Source of the DNA: Lysinibacillus sp. SGAir0095
Lineage (GTDB): Bacteria > Bacillota > Bacilli > Bacillales_A > Planococcaceae
Direction of reading: 5' to 3'
Assembly: GCF_005491425.1 (NCBI RefSeq)
Contig: NZ_CP028083.1
Coordinates: 2,132,001 to 2,196,000, forward strand
Length of the DNA: 64,000 nucleotides
Shown here in pieces: positions 27,503-35,236 of this stretch (position 1 is the first letter of the stretch; the number at the start of each line of letters is the position of its first letter). Below the pieces are notes generated by a model that did not search any database, was not told the DNA's origin, and saw only the letters and a program-made list of their open reading frames with translations. The position numbers were made by a program, and so were the translations under genes.

Positions 27503-27965
27503 ATTCTCTCTCCTTTACATTAGTTTATATAGAGCTTGTAACCTATCAAAGAAACCACAATTCTATAGGTCCAAAATCATCGCAAACAGCTCTAATATAC
27601 TAGTATAATCTCAGTTTTCTATGTGAATTGGACATTATAACAGTAAAATTTATACTAAAAGTGACAGCTACTTGTTTCGTCGGTACGATTATAATAGGAT
27701 TACCGAAGCCGAAACTATCAAATTTTATTAATAATTCTTGATTTGGTGTTCTAATAATATAACAGATAAACTATCACAAAAAATTATAGGCAAAGCGAGT
27801 AATATTTTTTATGTTTAGGAAAATACTCATTAAACCGGAAAAAGAGATGGTCAGTTTAAATTACTGTTTCAAAAATAAAAAAAAGACCAGGGAATTTTCC
27901 TGGTCTTCATTGTATATTTTTAACTACTATAAAAAAGAAATGACTCATCAGTAGTTAAAATTATA
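27503..27965. other. Intergenic region upstream of the M15 peptidase
   Basis: About 460 AT-rich bases. The right end holds the YjcZ terminator (27877-27910). The rest should contain the promoter of the minus-strand peptidase gene; I see no coding frame or recognised element. If the peptidase is a phage relic, this may be non-coding debris. Confidence 0.4.
27877..27910 (-). terminator. Terminator of the YjcZ-type gene
   Basis: Perfect 9-bp stem AAGACCAGG / CCTGGTCTT (27883-27891 with 27899-27907), followed by an eight-T run on the minus strand. Confidence 0.85.
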
Positions 27966-28073
27966 CTAGTAGCGCATAAACGATGCACCAACAATAATAA
28001 GAAGAATGAATAGAACAACAATCAATACGAAATCATTGTTGTTGTTACGACCACCATCATAGCTATATGACAT
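27966..28073 (-). CDS. YjcZ-family sporulation peptide, 35 residues
   Basis: The product starts M-S-Y-S-Y-D-G-G-R-N-N-N-N-D-F, then one hydrophobic helix (V-L-I-V-V-L-F-I-L-L-I-I-V-G-A) and ends S-F-M-R-Y. This plan, a short Gly/Asn/Tyr head plus a membrane helix ending in G-A-S-F, is that of YjcZ/YuzG-type proteins of spore formers. GGAGGTG stands seven bases before ATG 28073. Upstream, CATATACTG resembles a mother-cell sigma -10 element, but this is weak. Too short for ordinary gene calling. Confidence 0.88.
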   Translation of the reverse strand: MSYSYDGGRNNNNDFVLIVVLFILLIIVGASFMRY

Positions 28074-28416
28074 AATTTCACCTCCACTATTCTTGATAGT
28101 TCAGTATATGGCTTACTTGATTCCCTGGAATGTGTAAACGTGGAGTTTTTATAAATAGATTTTCACTTTATAAATTTAAGCAGCGGTTTTGCAACCCAAA
28201 AAGCGTGGTGAAGATAAACGTGAGAACTCCATTTTTTTTACAGCTAGTATTTCTCAAAAAAAAAAATAAAACTTTAATTTCTTGCAATTTATAACCACTC
28301 TTTATGTTGTCAATAATAAATAAAGATTAAAAACTTTTGATTATTGTTTCCTTTATAGCAATTCATTGGTATTTATGGTAGCATAAAATTCTATTCATAA
28401 TAAGGACGTGAACTAT
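28074..28416. other. Intergenic region between divergent genes
   Basis: About 340 AT-rich bases that must hold the promoters of the YjcZ peptide (minus) and the GIY-YIG gene (plus). No operator, riboswitch or open frame stands out. Confidence 0.4.
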
Positions 28417-28791
28417 TTGATTAAAATTGAATTACCAAAACCGGATGTTGTAATCTATCAACGTGAACAAGTCTTAAAAGATGGCGAGGTACCTATTACC
28501 CCTTTCCACGGGTTTATTGATTTCCATAAAATCACGCGCGAAAATGGTGGATTTTTCCTCTTCTATAACAAAGCAAATGAAGTTTTATTTGTAGGTAAGG
28601 CTCGAAAAATTCGTCAACGTATCAAAAAGCATTTTGAAGATAATGTTTCTCCGATGAAAAAATACCGTGACGAAATTTATAAAATTGAAGTTTACGAAGT
28701 GGAAGATCCAATGGAACGTGAAATTTACGAAACATATGCGATTAATACTCTTCGTGCAAAACATAATATTGATAAAGTATTTTACGAATAA
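28417..28791 (+). CDS. Stand-alone GIY-YIG-type nuclease, UvrC-N-like
   Basis: 124 residues from TTG 28417, ten bases after AAGGA; a GTG three codons earlier sits on top of that site. G-G-F-F-L-F-Y-N-K and V-L-F-V-G-K-A-R-K-I-R-Q-R-I-K-K-H-F match the two halves of a GIY-YIG domain (normally G-x-Y and Y-x-G-K-A-x-x-L-R-x-R). The tyrosines of the motif are replaced by Phe, as in many Bacillus homologues annotated 'nucleotide excision repair endonuclease'. D-P-M-E-R-E-I-Y-E-T-Y supplies the conserved Glu. DNA cleavage is inferred, not shown. Confidence 0.8.
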   Translation: MIKIELPKPDVVIYQREQVLKDGEVPITPFHGFIDFHKITRENGGFFLFYNKANEVLFVGKARKIRQRIKKHFEDNVSPMKKYRDEIYKIEVYEVEDPMEREIYETYAINTLRAKHNIDKVFYE

Positions 28792-28792
28792 T

Positions 28793-28838
28793 AAAAAGCT
28801 GATTGGGAGGACTCAAACTCCTTCAATCAGCTTTTTTA
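28793..28838. terminator. Bidirectional terminator between convergent genes
   Basis: Stem AAAAAGCTGATTG / CAATCAGCTTTTTT with an inner GGAG/CTCC pairing, placed between the GIY-YIG gene and the helical protein gene. Confidence 0.85.
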
Positions 28839-28839
28839 A

Positions 28840-29418
28840 TTAAAACTCTAATAATTGAGCGATTTGTTTAAAATCATCCAATACAAAGTCTTTGTTTCGC
28901 ATTACATCATTAAACCATGGATCAATCGGTTTCATAAATTGTTCTTCTACCTCTTCGTTATGATGGAAGGCAAATACAAGATAATCAATCATTTTTGTAC
29001 GTTGTTCATAGAATTTAATACGTTGATGGAAGTCTTTGTTAACTTCAACATTAAACATTTTGCCTAGACGTATAATACCTGAGTTTACATGCTGTTCTGC
29101 ATATAAAGAAGAACCCACAATAGCAAGCTTTTGTTTAAACGTTAATGGCATTTGTTTAAAATAGGTCTGCATTAACTCATCAGTTTGCTGAGCTATTAAT
29201 TGAAGTTGAATTTTTTGAGCTGGTGTAAGGCTTTTGGTTTCCTCGAACACCGGCATAATAGTATATGTTTCATCTAAAAGTGCTTTAGCTTTATCAAAAC
29301 GCTCTTGATCGTAAGGTTCCCCAATACGTCGATAAATCGTTTCTGCTACAAACAATCTTTGTAAATATCCAGTTAATAAAATCATTCCATTATATTGTGC
29401 ATTTATATCTTTTGTCAT
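28840..29418 (-). CDS. All-helical cytosolic protein of unknown function
   Basis: 192 residues with no signal peptide or membrane segment, predicted almost wholly alpha-helical. There are regular heptad-like stretches (Q-K-I-Q-L-Q-L-I-A-Q-Q-T-D-E-L-M) and a conserved-looking centre (G-S-S-L-Y-A-E-Q-H-V-N-S-G-I-I-R-L-G-K). I do not recognise a family. AAGGGG precedes ATG 29418 by about 11 bases. Single gene. Confidence 0.65.
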   Translation of the reverse strand: MTKDINAQYNGMILLTGYLQRLFVAETIYRRIGEPYDQERFDKAKALLDETYTIMPVFEETKSLTPAQKIQLQLIAQQTDELMQTYFKQMPLTFKQKLAIVGSSLYAEQHVNSGIIRLGKMFNVEVNKDFHQRIKFYEQRTKMIDYLVFAFHHNEEVEEQFMKPIDPWFNDVMRNKDFVLDDFKQIAQLLEF

Positions 29419-29534
29419 TAGGAAACGACCCCTTTCTTACATTGTTTCTTGCGGTCATTTCGTTTAAGAAAGTCCCATATGCATACTTAAGACAATATCA
29501 CAACTTATAAGAAAACTAAATAATAAACTTATAT

Positions 29535-30983
29535 TTATAGCTTTGTTGGATTTAATGTAGATTTATTTTGTGTGACCAAACTTCCTATGACAAATGTCAC
29601 CAAGGAGGCAATTATCGGAATCGTTACAGAATGCATGCCAAAGACATTAGGGAATTTTTCATAAATGGTGATATACAATAGTAAGCCCACAACCATTGAG
29701 GAAATCGCCCCATATTTATTCGCTTTATTCCAATATAATCCAAAGACAACTGCCCATAAAAAGGCTGACTCCAGACCACCAAATGCAAAGAGATTTAACA
29801 TAATTAAAAATTCTGGTGGATTTAAAGAAAATAGTACAACAGCTAGTCCAATAATTGTTGTTACCCAAAAGCTTCTCGTTTTAATTTGTTTATCTGTTGC
29901 TTTTGGATTAATAAAATTAAGATAAACATCCTTCACGACAGTCGAACTCACAAGCATAAGTAAAGCATTTACCGTTGACATGATTGCAGCCATAGGAGCT
30001 GCTAAAACGATACCAGCAAGCACTGGTGGTAGAACTTCCAAAGTTAATGTTGGCATTACCTTATCTGCAATTTCAATCCCTGGAGTTACAGGACGCGCTA
30101 AAACACCGATTAAATGCATACCAAACATAATGGTACCGATTCCGATTGTTCCAATAAGAATTGCTCGATGCAGACTCTTGGAATCCTTATAGCTCATTGC
30201 ACGTACAGCTATTTGTGGAAGACCGATAACACCTAACCCTATCAAAATCCAGAATGTGGAAACATACAAAGGTGTAAGTGAACCGTCTGAACCAAATGGT
30301 GATAACATTTGAGGATTTTCTTTTAATAAAGAGTTCATAATATGATCAATGCCCCCACCTGCTATAATTGTGCCTATTAATAATACAACCGTTCCAATTA
30401 TCATGATCGTACCTTGTAAGGCATCAGTTAAAGCGACAGCACGGAAACCACCAATAATCACATAAACGAGTACAGTTACAGCAAAAATGAGTAATGCAAC
30501 CGTATAATTTAAACCTGTTAACGACTCTATTAGTCGCGCTCCCCCAACCCATTGAGCAGTCATTGAAGCAAACAGGAAAACAATAATACTAATCGCTGAA
30601 ATAAACACCACTACATTACTATCATAGCGTTTTTTTAGGAAATCAATTAATGTTATTGCTTCATAACGGCGAGAAATAATAGCGAATTTCTTACCAAGTA
30701 TCATTAATACAAAATATCCTGCTGGTAGCTGAGCCATAGCAAGCAGCACCCATCCAAGTCCTAAATTATAGGAAACACCAGGTCCTCCGATAAAGCTTGA
30801 TGCACTTCCATAAGTGGCCATCATTGTCATAGCAAGAAGGAAACCACCCATTTCTCGGCCACCTAAAAAATATTCTTGTAAGAAGGAATTTGAATGTCGT
30901 ACTTGTTTGTTTGCCCAAAAGCCTATTGCAAAAATGATAACTAAAAAGACTAAAAGAGGAATAATAACTTGCCATTGTATCAT
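29535..30983 (-). CDS. panF: Sodium:pantothenate symporter
   Basis: 482 residues, about 13 membrane helices, sodium:solute symporter (SSS) family. L-G-G-R-E-M-G-G, the G-S-A-S-S-F-I-G-G-P-G-V-S-Y stretch, and G-G-F-R-A-V-A-L-T-D-A-L-Q-G are typical of PanF. The upstream yhdT gene overlaps it by ATGA, the same pairing seen in enterobacteria, which supports pantothenate (vitamin B5) uptake as its job. No strong terminator follows it. Confidence 0.92.
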   Translation of the reverse strand: MIQWQVIIPLLVFLVIIFAIGFWANKQVRHSNSFLQEYFLGGREMGGFLLAMTMMATYGSASSFIGGPGVSYNLGLGWVLLAMAQLPAGYFVLMILGKKFAIISRRYEAITLIDFLKKRYDSNVVVFISAISIIVFLFASMTAQWVGGARLIESLTGLNYTVALLIFAVTVLVYVIIGGFRAVALTDALQGTIMIIGTVVLLIGTIIAGGGIDHIMNSLLKENPQMLSPFGSDGSLTPLYVSTFWILIGLGVIGLPQIAVRAMSYKDSKSLHRAILIGTIGIGTIMFGMHLIGVLARPVTPGIEIADKVMPTLTLEVLPPVLAGIVLAAPMAAIMSTVNALLMLVSSTVVKDVYLNFINPKATDKQIKTRSFWVTTIIGLAVVLFSLNPPEFLIMLNLFAFGGLESAFLWAVVFGLYWNKANKYGAISSMVVGLLLYITIYEKFPNVFGMHSVTIPIIASLVTFVIGSLVTQNKSTLNPTKL

Positions 30984-31243
30984 ATCTCATCCTCCTCATC
31001 TTGGAACGGTACATCCTTGAAAAAGACTTTAATGGCCACCCAAATCAGGATAATCATAAAAATGGTACCTGCGATACAGCTATAGAAAAACCACGCTGGG
31101 AACCCCATTATTAAATCATATTCAGCAGGATCACCTGCTCCCAATCCGTAAGCAAACCCAAACCATATAGCAAAATTTATGATTACAAGAGCTACACCTA
31201 TTAAGGCTTCTCGATTTGCAATTTTAAAACGCGCATCTTTCAA
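30980..31243 (-). CDS. yhdT: YhdT-family (DUF997) small membrane protein, partner of PanF
   Basis: 87 residues, two membrane helices: I-G-V-A-L-V-I-I-N-F-A-I-W-F-G-F and F-F-Y-S-C-I-A-G-T-I-F-M-I-I-L, joined by G-D-P-A-E-Y and G-F-P-A-W-F, which are the YhdT marks. Acidic C-tail. Start is TTG 31243 behind AAAGGA. Its role with PanF is not known; it may be a subunit. Confidence 0.85.
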   Translation of the reverse strand: MKDARFKIANREALIGVALVIINFAIWFGFAYGLGAGDPAEYDLIMGFPAWFFYSCIAGTIFMIILIWVAIKVFFKDVPFQDEEDEI

Positions 31244-31519
31244 TTAAATTCATTCCTTTCATAAATATGTAAAGCTTTGTGTGATACATTTTCTATCATA
31301 CGTTTTCGTTTACAAAAATGGAAGAACTACTATTTACTACCGCGTAAACAATATTTTTCACTGTATATAAACGCAATGAGAAATTCAAAATATAATGAAA
31401 AGAGACGTAAAATTATTAATCGATAGCAAATATTTTTTATATAATTTATATTTTGATATAATTGTAGAGTATAAGCACAAATAGAGTTTGTGTTTAATAA
31501 GGATGGAGGATACATAGTA

Positions 31520-31981
31520 ATGAAAAAGCTTTCTGCAATATTAATTGCCATCACTTTAGCGTTCTCAAGTGTTGGAACAGTTATTCCTTTTTTCGACCAT
31601 GTACAGACAGCTGAAGCAAAGTCGTACAAATCCGGTAAAAAAAGCTATAACACAAGCCCAGGATCAACAAATAATAATGTTCAAAATAATGATTCTGGAT
31701 CAAACTCAACAGTGAACAAATCGACAACAACAAATAAATCCACAACAACACAATCTAAAGGTGGTTTCTCGAGTGGTGGCCTAATGAAAGGTTTATTCAT
31801 CGGTGGCCTTGCTGGCTTATTGTTCGGCAGTCTATTCTCGGATATGGGACTAATCGGAAATATCCTAGGCTTTGCGATTAATGCAGCTGCAATTATCTTT
31901 ATTGTCTTTATTTGTATGAAAATTTATCAAATGATGAAACGTAAGAATAACAAAGAGGTAACGGACAATTGGAAAAAATAA
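31520..31981 (+). CDS. Exported or membrane protein with Ser/Thr/Asn-rich linker
   Basis: 153 residues from ATG 31520 (GGAGG ten bases before). A clear signal peptide (M-K-K-L-S-A-I-L-I-A-I-T-L-A) ends near A-E-A; then K-S-Y-K-S-G-K-K-S-Y-N, a low-complexity N/S/T/K region (about 45-80), a Gly-rich hydrophobic segment (G-L-F-I-G-G-L-A-G-L-L-F-G-S-L-F) and a final membrane helix with a basic tail. The layout recalls the N-terminal part of Tim44-like bacterial proteins, but no Tim44 domain is present. It overlaps the YxcD gene by 13 bases. Confidence 0.72.
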   Translation: MKKLSAILIAITLAFSSVGTVIPFFDHVQTAEAKSYKSGKKSYNTSPGSTNNNVQNNDSGSNSTVNKSTTTNKSTTTQSKGGFSSGGLMKGLFIGGLAGLLFGSLFSDMGLIGNILGFAINAAAIIFIVFICMKIYQMMKRKNNKEVTDNWKK

Positions 31982-32262
31982 CATTATATGAACAGGAAGT
32001 AATTAATGCATTGTGTTATTTCCATGCAAAATTTAAACAAATAAAGCCTACAGATGTTGAAGTGGAGTTAATGTACGATGATGTAGCAGGTTTCACTGCA
32101 GAAGCCTATGTGAATGGAGAGATGGACTTTTACAACACTGTAAACTTTATCACAGCAATTCGACTATATCTTGACGAGAAATTAAATCGTGATTCCATTT
32201 CTGCTAGAATCAAGCTAGACTTACATGATGATGAAGGTATTATAGCTAATATTGAATGGTAA
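31969..32262 (+). CDS. YxcD-family (DUF2653) protein
   Basis: 97 residues, acidic, cytosolic. V-I-N-A-L-C-Y-F-H-A, D-V-E-V-E-L-M-Y-D-D and G-F-T-A-E-A-Y-V-N-G fit the YxcD family of Bacillales, function unknown. TTG 31969 lies ten bases after GAGGT inside the upstream gene, so both are co-translated. Terminator follows. Confidence 0.75.
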   Translation: MEKITLYEQEVINALCYFHAKFKQIKPTDVEVELMYDDVAGFTAEAYVNGEMDFYNTVNFITAIRLYLDEKLNRDSISARIKLDLHDDEGIIANIEW

Positions 32263-32302
32263 AAAAGAGAGGTATCACAATTATTATGTGGTACCTCTTT
32301 TA
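32263..32302 (+). terminator. Terminator after the YxcD-type gene
   Basis: GAGGTATCACA / TGTGGTACCTC stem with an ATTATTA loop, followed by TTTTA. Confidence 0.85.
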
Positions 32303-32305
32303 GTA

Positions 32306-32581
32306 TCAATTATTATCCAGTTCAGTTTTGTCGAGGTTGATGGTTTTCATAACCTTAGTTCGTCGGTCCTTCAAATGGTAATATTTTATGTTCCCATTGA
32401 TTAATTCAACAAAAAACTCAATCTCTGTATGATTATAAATTGGCCACTGTGCAAGGGCTAATAGTCCTTGTGGTGGAGGAACTTGTTCTAAACAATCTAA
32501 GATTTTAGGATTATTGAAGTTTAAGTAAAAGTAATGCCCTTCTCGAAACTTCGCTAAAATACTATATCTATTATTATCCAT
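32306..32581 (-). CDS. Small cytosolic protein, unknown
   Basis: 91 residues, predicted mixed alpha/beta, no membrane segment. The centre reads Q-V-P-P-P-Q-G-L-L-A-L-A-Q-W and the C-terminus is basic then acidic. AGGAGG stands five bases before ATG 32581, so it is likely a true gene. I do not recognise it. Confidence 0.65.
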   Translation of the reverse strand: MDNNRYSILAKFREGHYFYLNFNNPKILDCLEQVPPPQGLLALAQWPIYNHTEIEFFVELINGNIKYYHLKDRRTKVMKTINLDKTELDNN

Positions 32582-32732
32582 AATTCCTCCTGTAGCTTTT
32601 TAGATTACTGCATTATGTATTTACTATTTTATTAATTGTCAGTATTTATTTCAACTAAAATTTTAATAGTATGTAAATTTAATAATAATATATCAAAATT
32701 GGATTTAAATATAAATCGAAACATTGAGAAAG

Positions 32733-32775
32733 AGAAAGACCAAATCTGCACTTAAGTGTAAATTTGGCCTTTTGA
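32733..32775 (-). terminator. Terminator of the SLH 5'-nucleotidase gene
   Basis: Stem CCAAATTTACACTT / AAGTGCAGATTTGG on the minus strand followed by TCTTTCTC; the T tail is imperfect. Confidence 0.7.
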
Positions 32776-32781
32776 AAGAAA

Positions 32782-34983
32782 TTATTTTGCTGCGTCTACA
32801 ATTCGTCCTTCAGTTGTAGGTGTAATTGTACCAATTGATTCTAAATGTTCTTTAAGGTTTTCCCAGTCTGATAATCCTAAGTCAGTTACGCGCCCTTCTG
32901 CATAAGCTTTCGCAAGAACATCATAGCCGTCTCCGCCTTTTGCAGTAAATGCGTTTGTCGCAATAGTATAAGTTGTATTATCTTCAATAGCTACTTCTTT
33001 ACCATTAGCATCTGTATAAGTAATACTTACGATACGCTCCCCTGCTGGCTTAGAAGAATCAAATTGTACTTTTACTCCTTTAGAAACGTGTAAGAAGCCA
33101 CCGTTTTCATTAGGATAAACACCTACACTCGTTTCAAATGTTTCTTTTAACTCAGCACCAGTTACATCCATAACTGCTAGAGTATTCATAAATGGAAGTA
33201 CTTTAATTACTTCAGCAACAGTGATAGGACCGGCATCAATTGAAGAACGGATACCCCCACCGTTTTGAACTGCCATGATTACATCTTTACCAGTAAAGCT
33301 TCTTGCTTTTTCAACCATTCCATCAGTAATCAGGTTACCAAGAGCTGTCTCATTTTTACGAACACTTAGCTGTTCAGTATTCCCTTCATCAGTAATACGT
33401 GGACTTACTAAAGCTGCCGTTGTTGTTGCTTTAATTTCTGCACCACCAACTTCATCAACGCGTTCTTTATATGGTTTTAATAGTTCAAGCGCTTCTGGAT
33501 CATCTGCATAATTAGCTAAATTCAATAATCCACCTTTATATGCAACAAGGACTCCTTTATCGTCAAATGTTACATCTAGTGTTCCCAAGTAATCACTCGC
33601 ATTTTTGGCTTGTACAATTAACGTTGTGTCTTTAGCCTCACCTTTTGTATTAGTATTTACTACATGAGGTTCCTTCAATTCAGTATGAGAGTGTCCACCA
33701 ACAATAATATCAATACCATCTACAGATTCAGCTAAAATAATATCGTTATCAATTGCAGGATTGTCATCAAAACCTAAATGAGAAAGAGCGATAATTTTAT
33801 CTACTCCTAAACCTTCAAATGCTTTAACAGCTTTCTCTGCTTCTTCTAAATAATTTTTGAAAGCAATACTACCAGGCGAAGAAATATCAGACGTTTCAGC
33901 AGTCGTTAATCCAAAAATCCCAACTTTTTCTCCATTAATTTCTTTAATAATACCATTGTAAATTTTTCCGTTCTCAGGTTCGCTAGAAATTAAATCAGTA
34001 AATAATCCTGTGAACTTGGCATCCGCTGAAAAGTCAACGTTCGAAGTAACAAATGGGAAATCGGCTTTCTTGATAAACTCTACTAATGCTTGATGTCCAT
34101 CTGGAGTAGAACCTGCATCGAACTCATGATTACCAAATGTCATAGCATCGTATTCCATATAATTCATGAACGCGATATCAGCTTGACCTTTAAATTCATT
34201 GTAGTATAGAGTCCCTGTGTTCGCATCCCCTGCATCCAATAATAGAGCGTCCGGGTTTTTAGCACGCACTTCTTTTACAGCAGTTGCACGTTTTGGAGCT
34301 TTGTCAACAGCACTATGAGTGTCATTACTATGCATAAGCGATAAAGTAAAAGTAGAATCATATACTTCTAAAGCACGATAAAGGAATGAAGCAGCTTGTC
34401 CACGAGTTACATTATTATTTGGAGCGAATGTCGTCTTGGATGTACCTACTGTAATACCGAAATCGTACAGGGCTTTAATTTGTTCGTTATAAAATGTTAC
34501 ATCTGTGAATGGCAGTGCTTTTTTATCCTTTGGTTGGATTTTTAAAGCTGAAGCAATCATTACCGCCAAATGTGCTCTAGAAATTTTTTCATTTGGTTTG
34601 AAGGTGTTGTCTTCGTAACCGTTAATGATTTTTGCTTCTTTTAAAGCAGCAATTGCAGCATAATGATCGGATGATTTAGGTACATCTGTAAATCCTGGAT
34701 CTTTTGGTTTGTCTTTATTTATGTTAAGAATATTCGCTAAAATGGTAGCAACCTGTCCACGAGTAACAGGGCTTTCTGGTTTATATGTACCATCTTTATG
34801 ACCGTTAATAATACCTAGATCCGCTAATTTTATAATAGCTTCATAATGAGAATCAGAAGCTGTTACATCCGAGAAAGGACCTGCAGCTTGCGTTTGTTGT
34901 GGCGTAACTACTACAACAGATGAAGCTAGTGCTGCAGTCGTTGCTGAAGCAATAAAGATTTTGCTACCTTTAGAAAATTTCAT
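32782..34983 (-). CDS. S-layer-anchored 5'-nucleotidase / UDP-sugar hydrolase
   Basis: 733 residues. Signal peptide to about residue 34 (after T-Q-A-A), then three SLH modules (about 35-95, 96-155, 156-212), each beginning F-(S/T)-D-V and ending with a T-R-(G)/S-R-A motif, which bind pyruvylated secondary cell-wall polymer. From about 215 a calcineurin-like domain: H-S-N-D-T-H, D-A-G-D, F-G-N-H-E-F-D and G-G-H-S-H-T are the two-metal ligands. The C-terminal nucleotidase domain has N-G-G-G-I-R and G-G-D-G-Y-D substrate motifs. It should strip phosphate from nucleotides or split UDP-sugars at the cell surface to feed on nucleosides and phosphate. SLH modules ahead of this enzyme suit Lysinibacillus-like bacteria. 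Confidence 0.93.
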   Translation of the reverse strand: MKFSKGSKIFIASATTAALASSVVVVTPQQTQAAGPFSDVTASDSHYEAIIKLADLGIINGHKDGTYKPESPVTRGQVATILANILNINKDKPKDPGFTDVPKSSDHYAAIAALKEAKIINGYEDNTFKPNEKISRAHLAVMIASALKIQPKDKKALPFTDVTFYNEQIKALYDFGITVGTSKTTFAPNNNVTRGQAASFLYRALEVYDSTFTLSLMHSNDTHSAVDKAPKRATAVKEVRAKNPDALLLDAGDANTGTLYYNEFKGQADIAFMNYMEYDAMTFGNHEFDAGSTPDGHQALVEFIKKADFPFVTSNVDFSADAKFTGLFTDLISSEPENGKIYNGIIKEINGEKVGIFGLTTAETSDISSPGSIAFKNYLEEAEKAVKAFEGLGVDKIIALSHLGFDDNPAIDNDIILAESVDGIDIIVGGHSHTELKEPHVVNTNTKGEAKDTTLIVQAKNASDYLGTLDVTFDDKGVLVAYKGGLLNLANYADDPEALELLKPYKERVDEVGGAEIKATTTAALVSPRITDEGNTEQLSVRKNETALGNLITDGMVEKARSFTGKDVIMAVQNGGGIRSSIDAGPITVAEVIKVLPFMNTLAVMDVTGAELKETFETSVGVYPNENGGFLHVSKGVKVQFDSSKPAGERIVSITYTDANGKEVAIEDNTTYTIATNAFTAKGGDGYDVLAKAYAEGRVTDLGLSDWENLKEHLESIGTITPTTEGRIVDAAK

Positions 34984-35182
34984 TCAAATAAAACCTCCAC
35001 CAAAATTATTTTTAAAATTATGAAATAAATATAATTTTATTATATTTTAAACTATCTGAATCTAAAAATCTATTAATTTTCTGTAAATTGATGTAAATTT
35101 ATATAACTTTTATAACATTTAGGTAGAATCTTGGTAAAATATCGTGAGAAGACTAAATATAGAAAATATTAACTATACAATA

Positions 35183-35226
35183 CGAAAAAAAACCGATAAG
35201 TTCAAATGAACTTATCAGTTTTTTAT
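35183..35226 (-). terminator. Terminator of acnA
   Basis: Stem ACTGATAAGTTCA / TGAACTTATCGGT, flanked by A and T runs, ten bases after the acnA stop. Confidence 0.88.
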
Positions 35227-35236
35227 TTATCCATGA

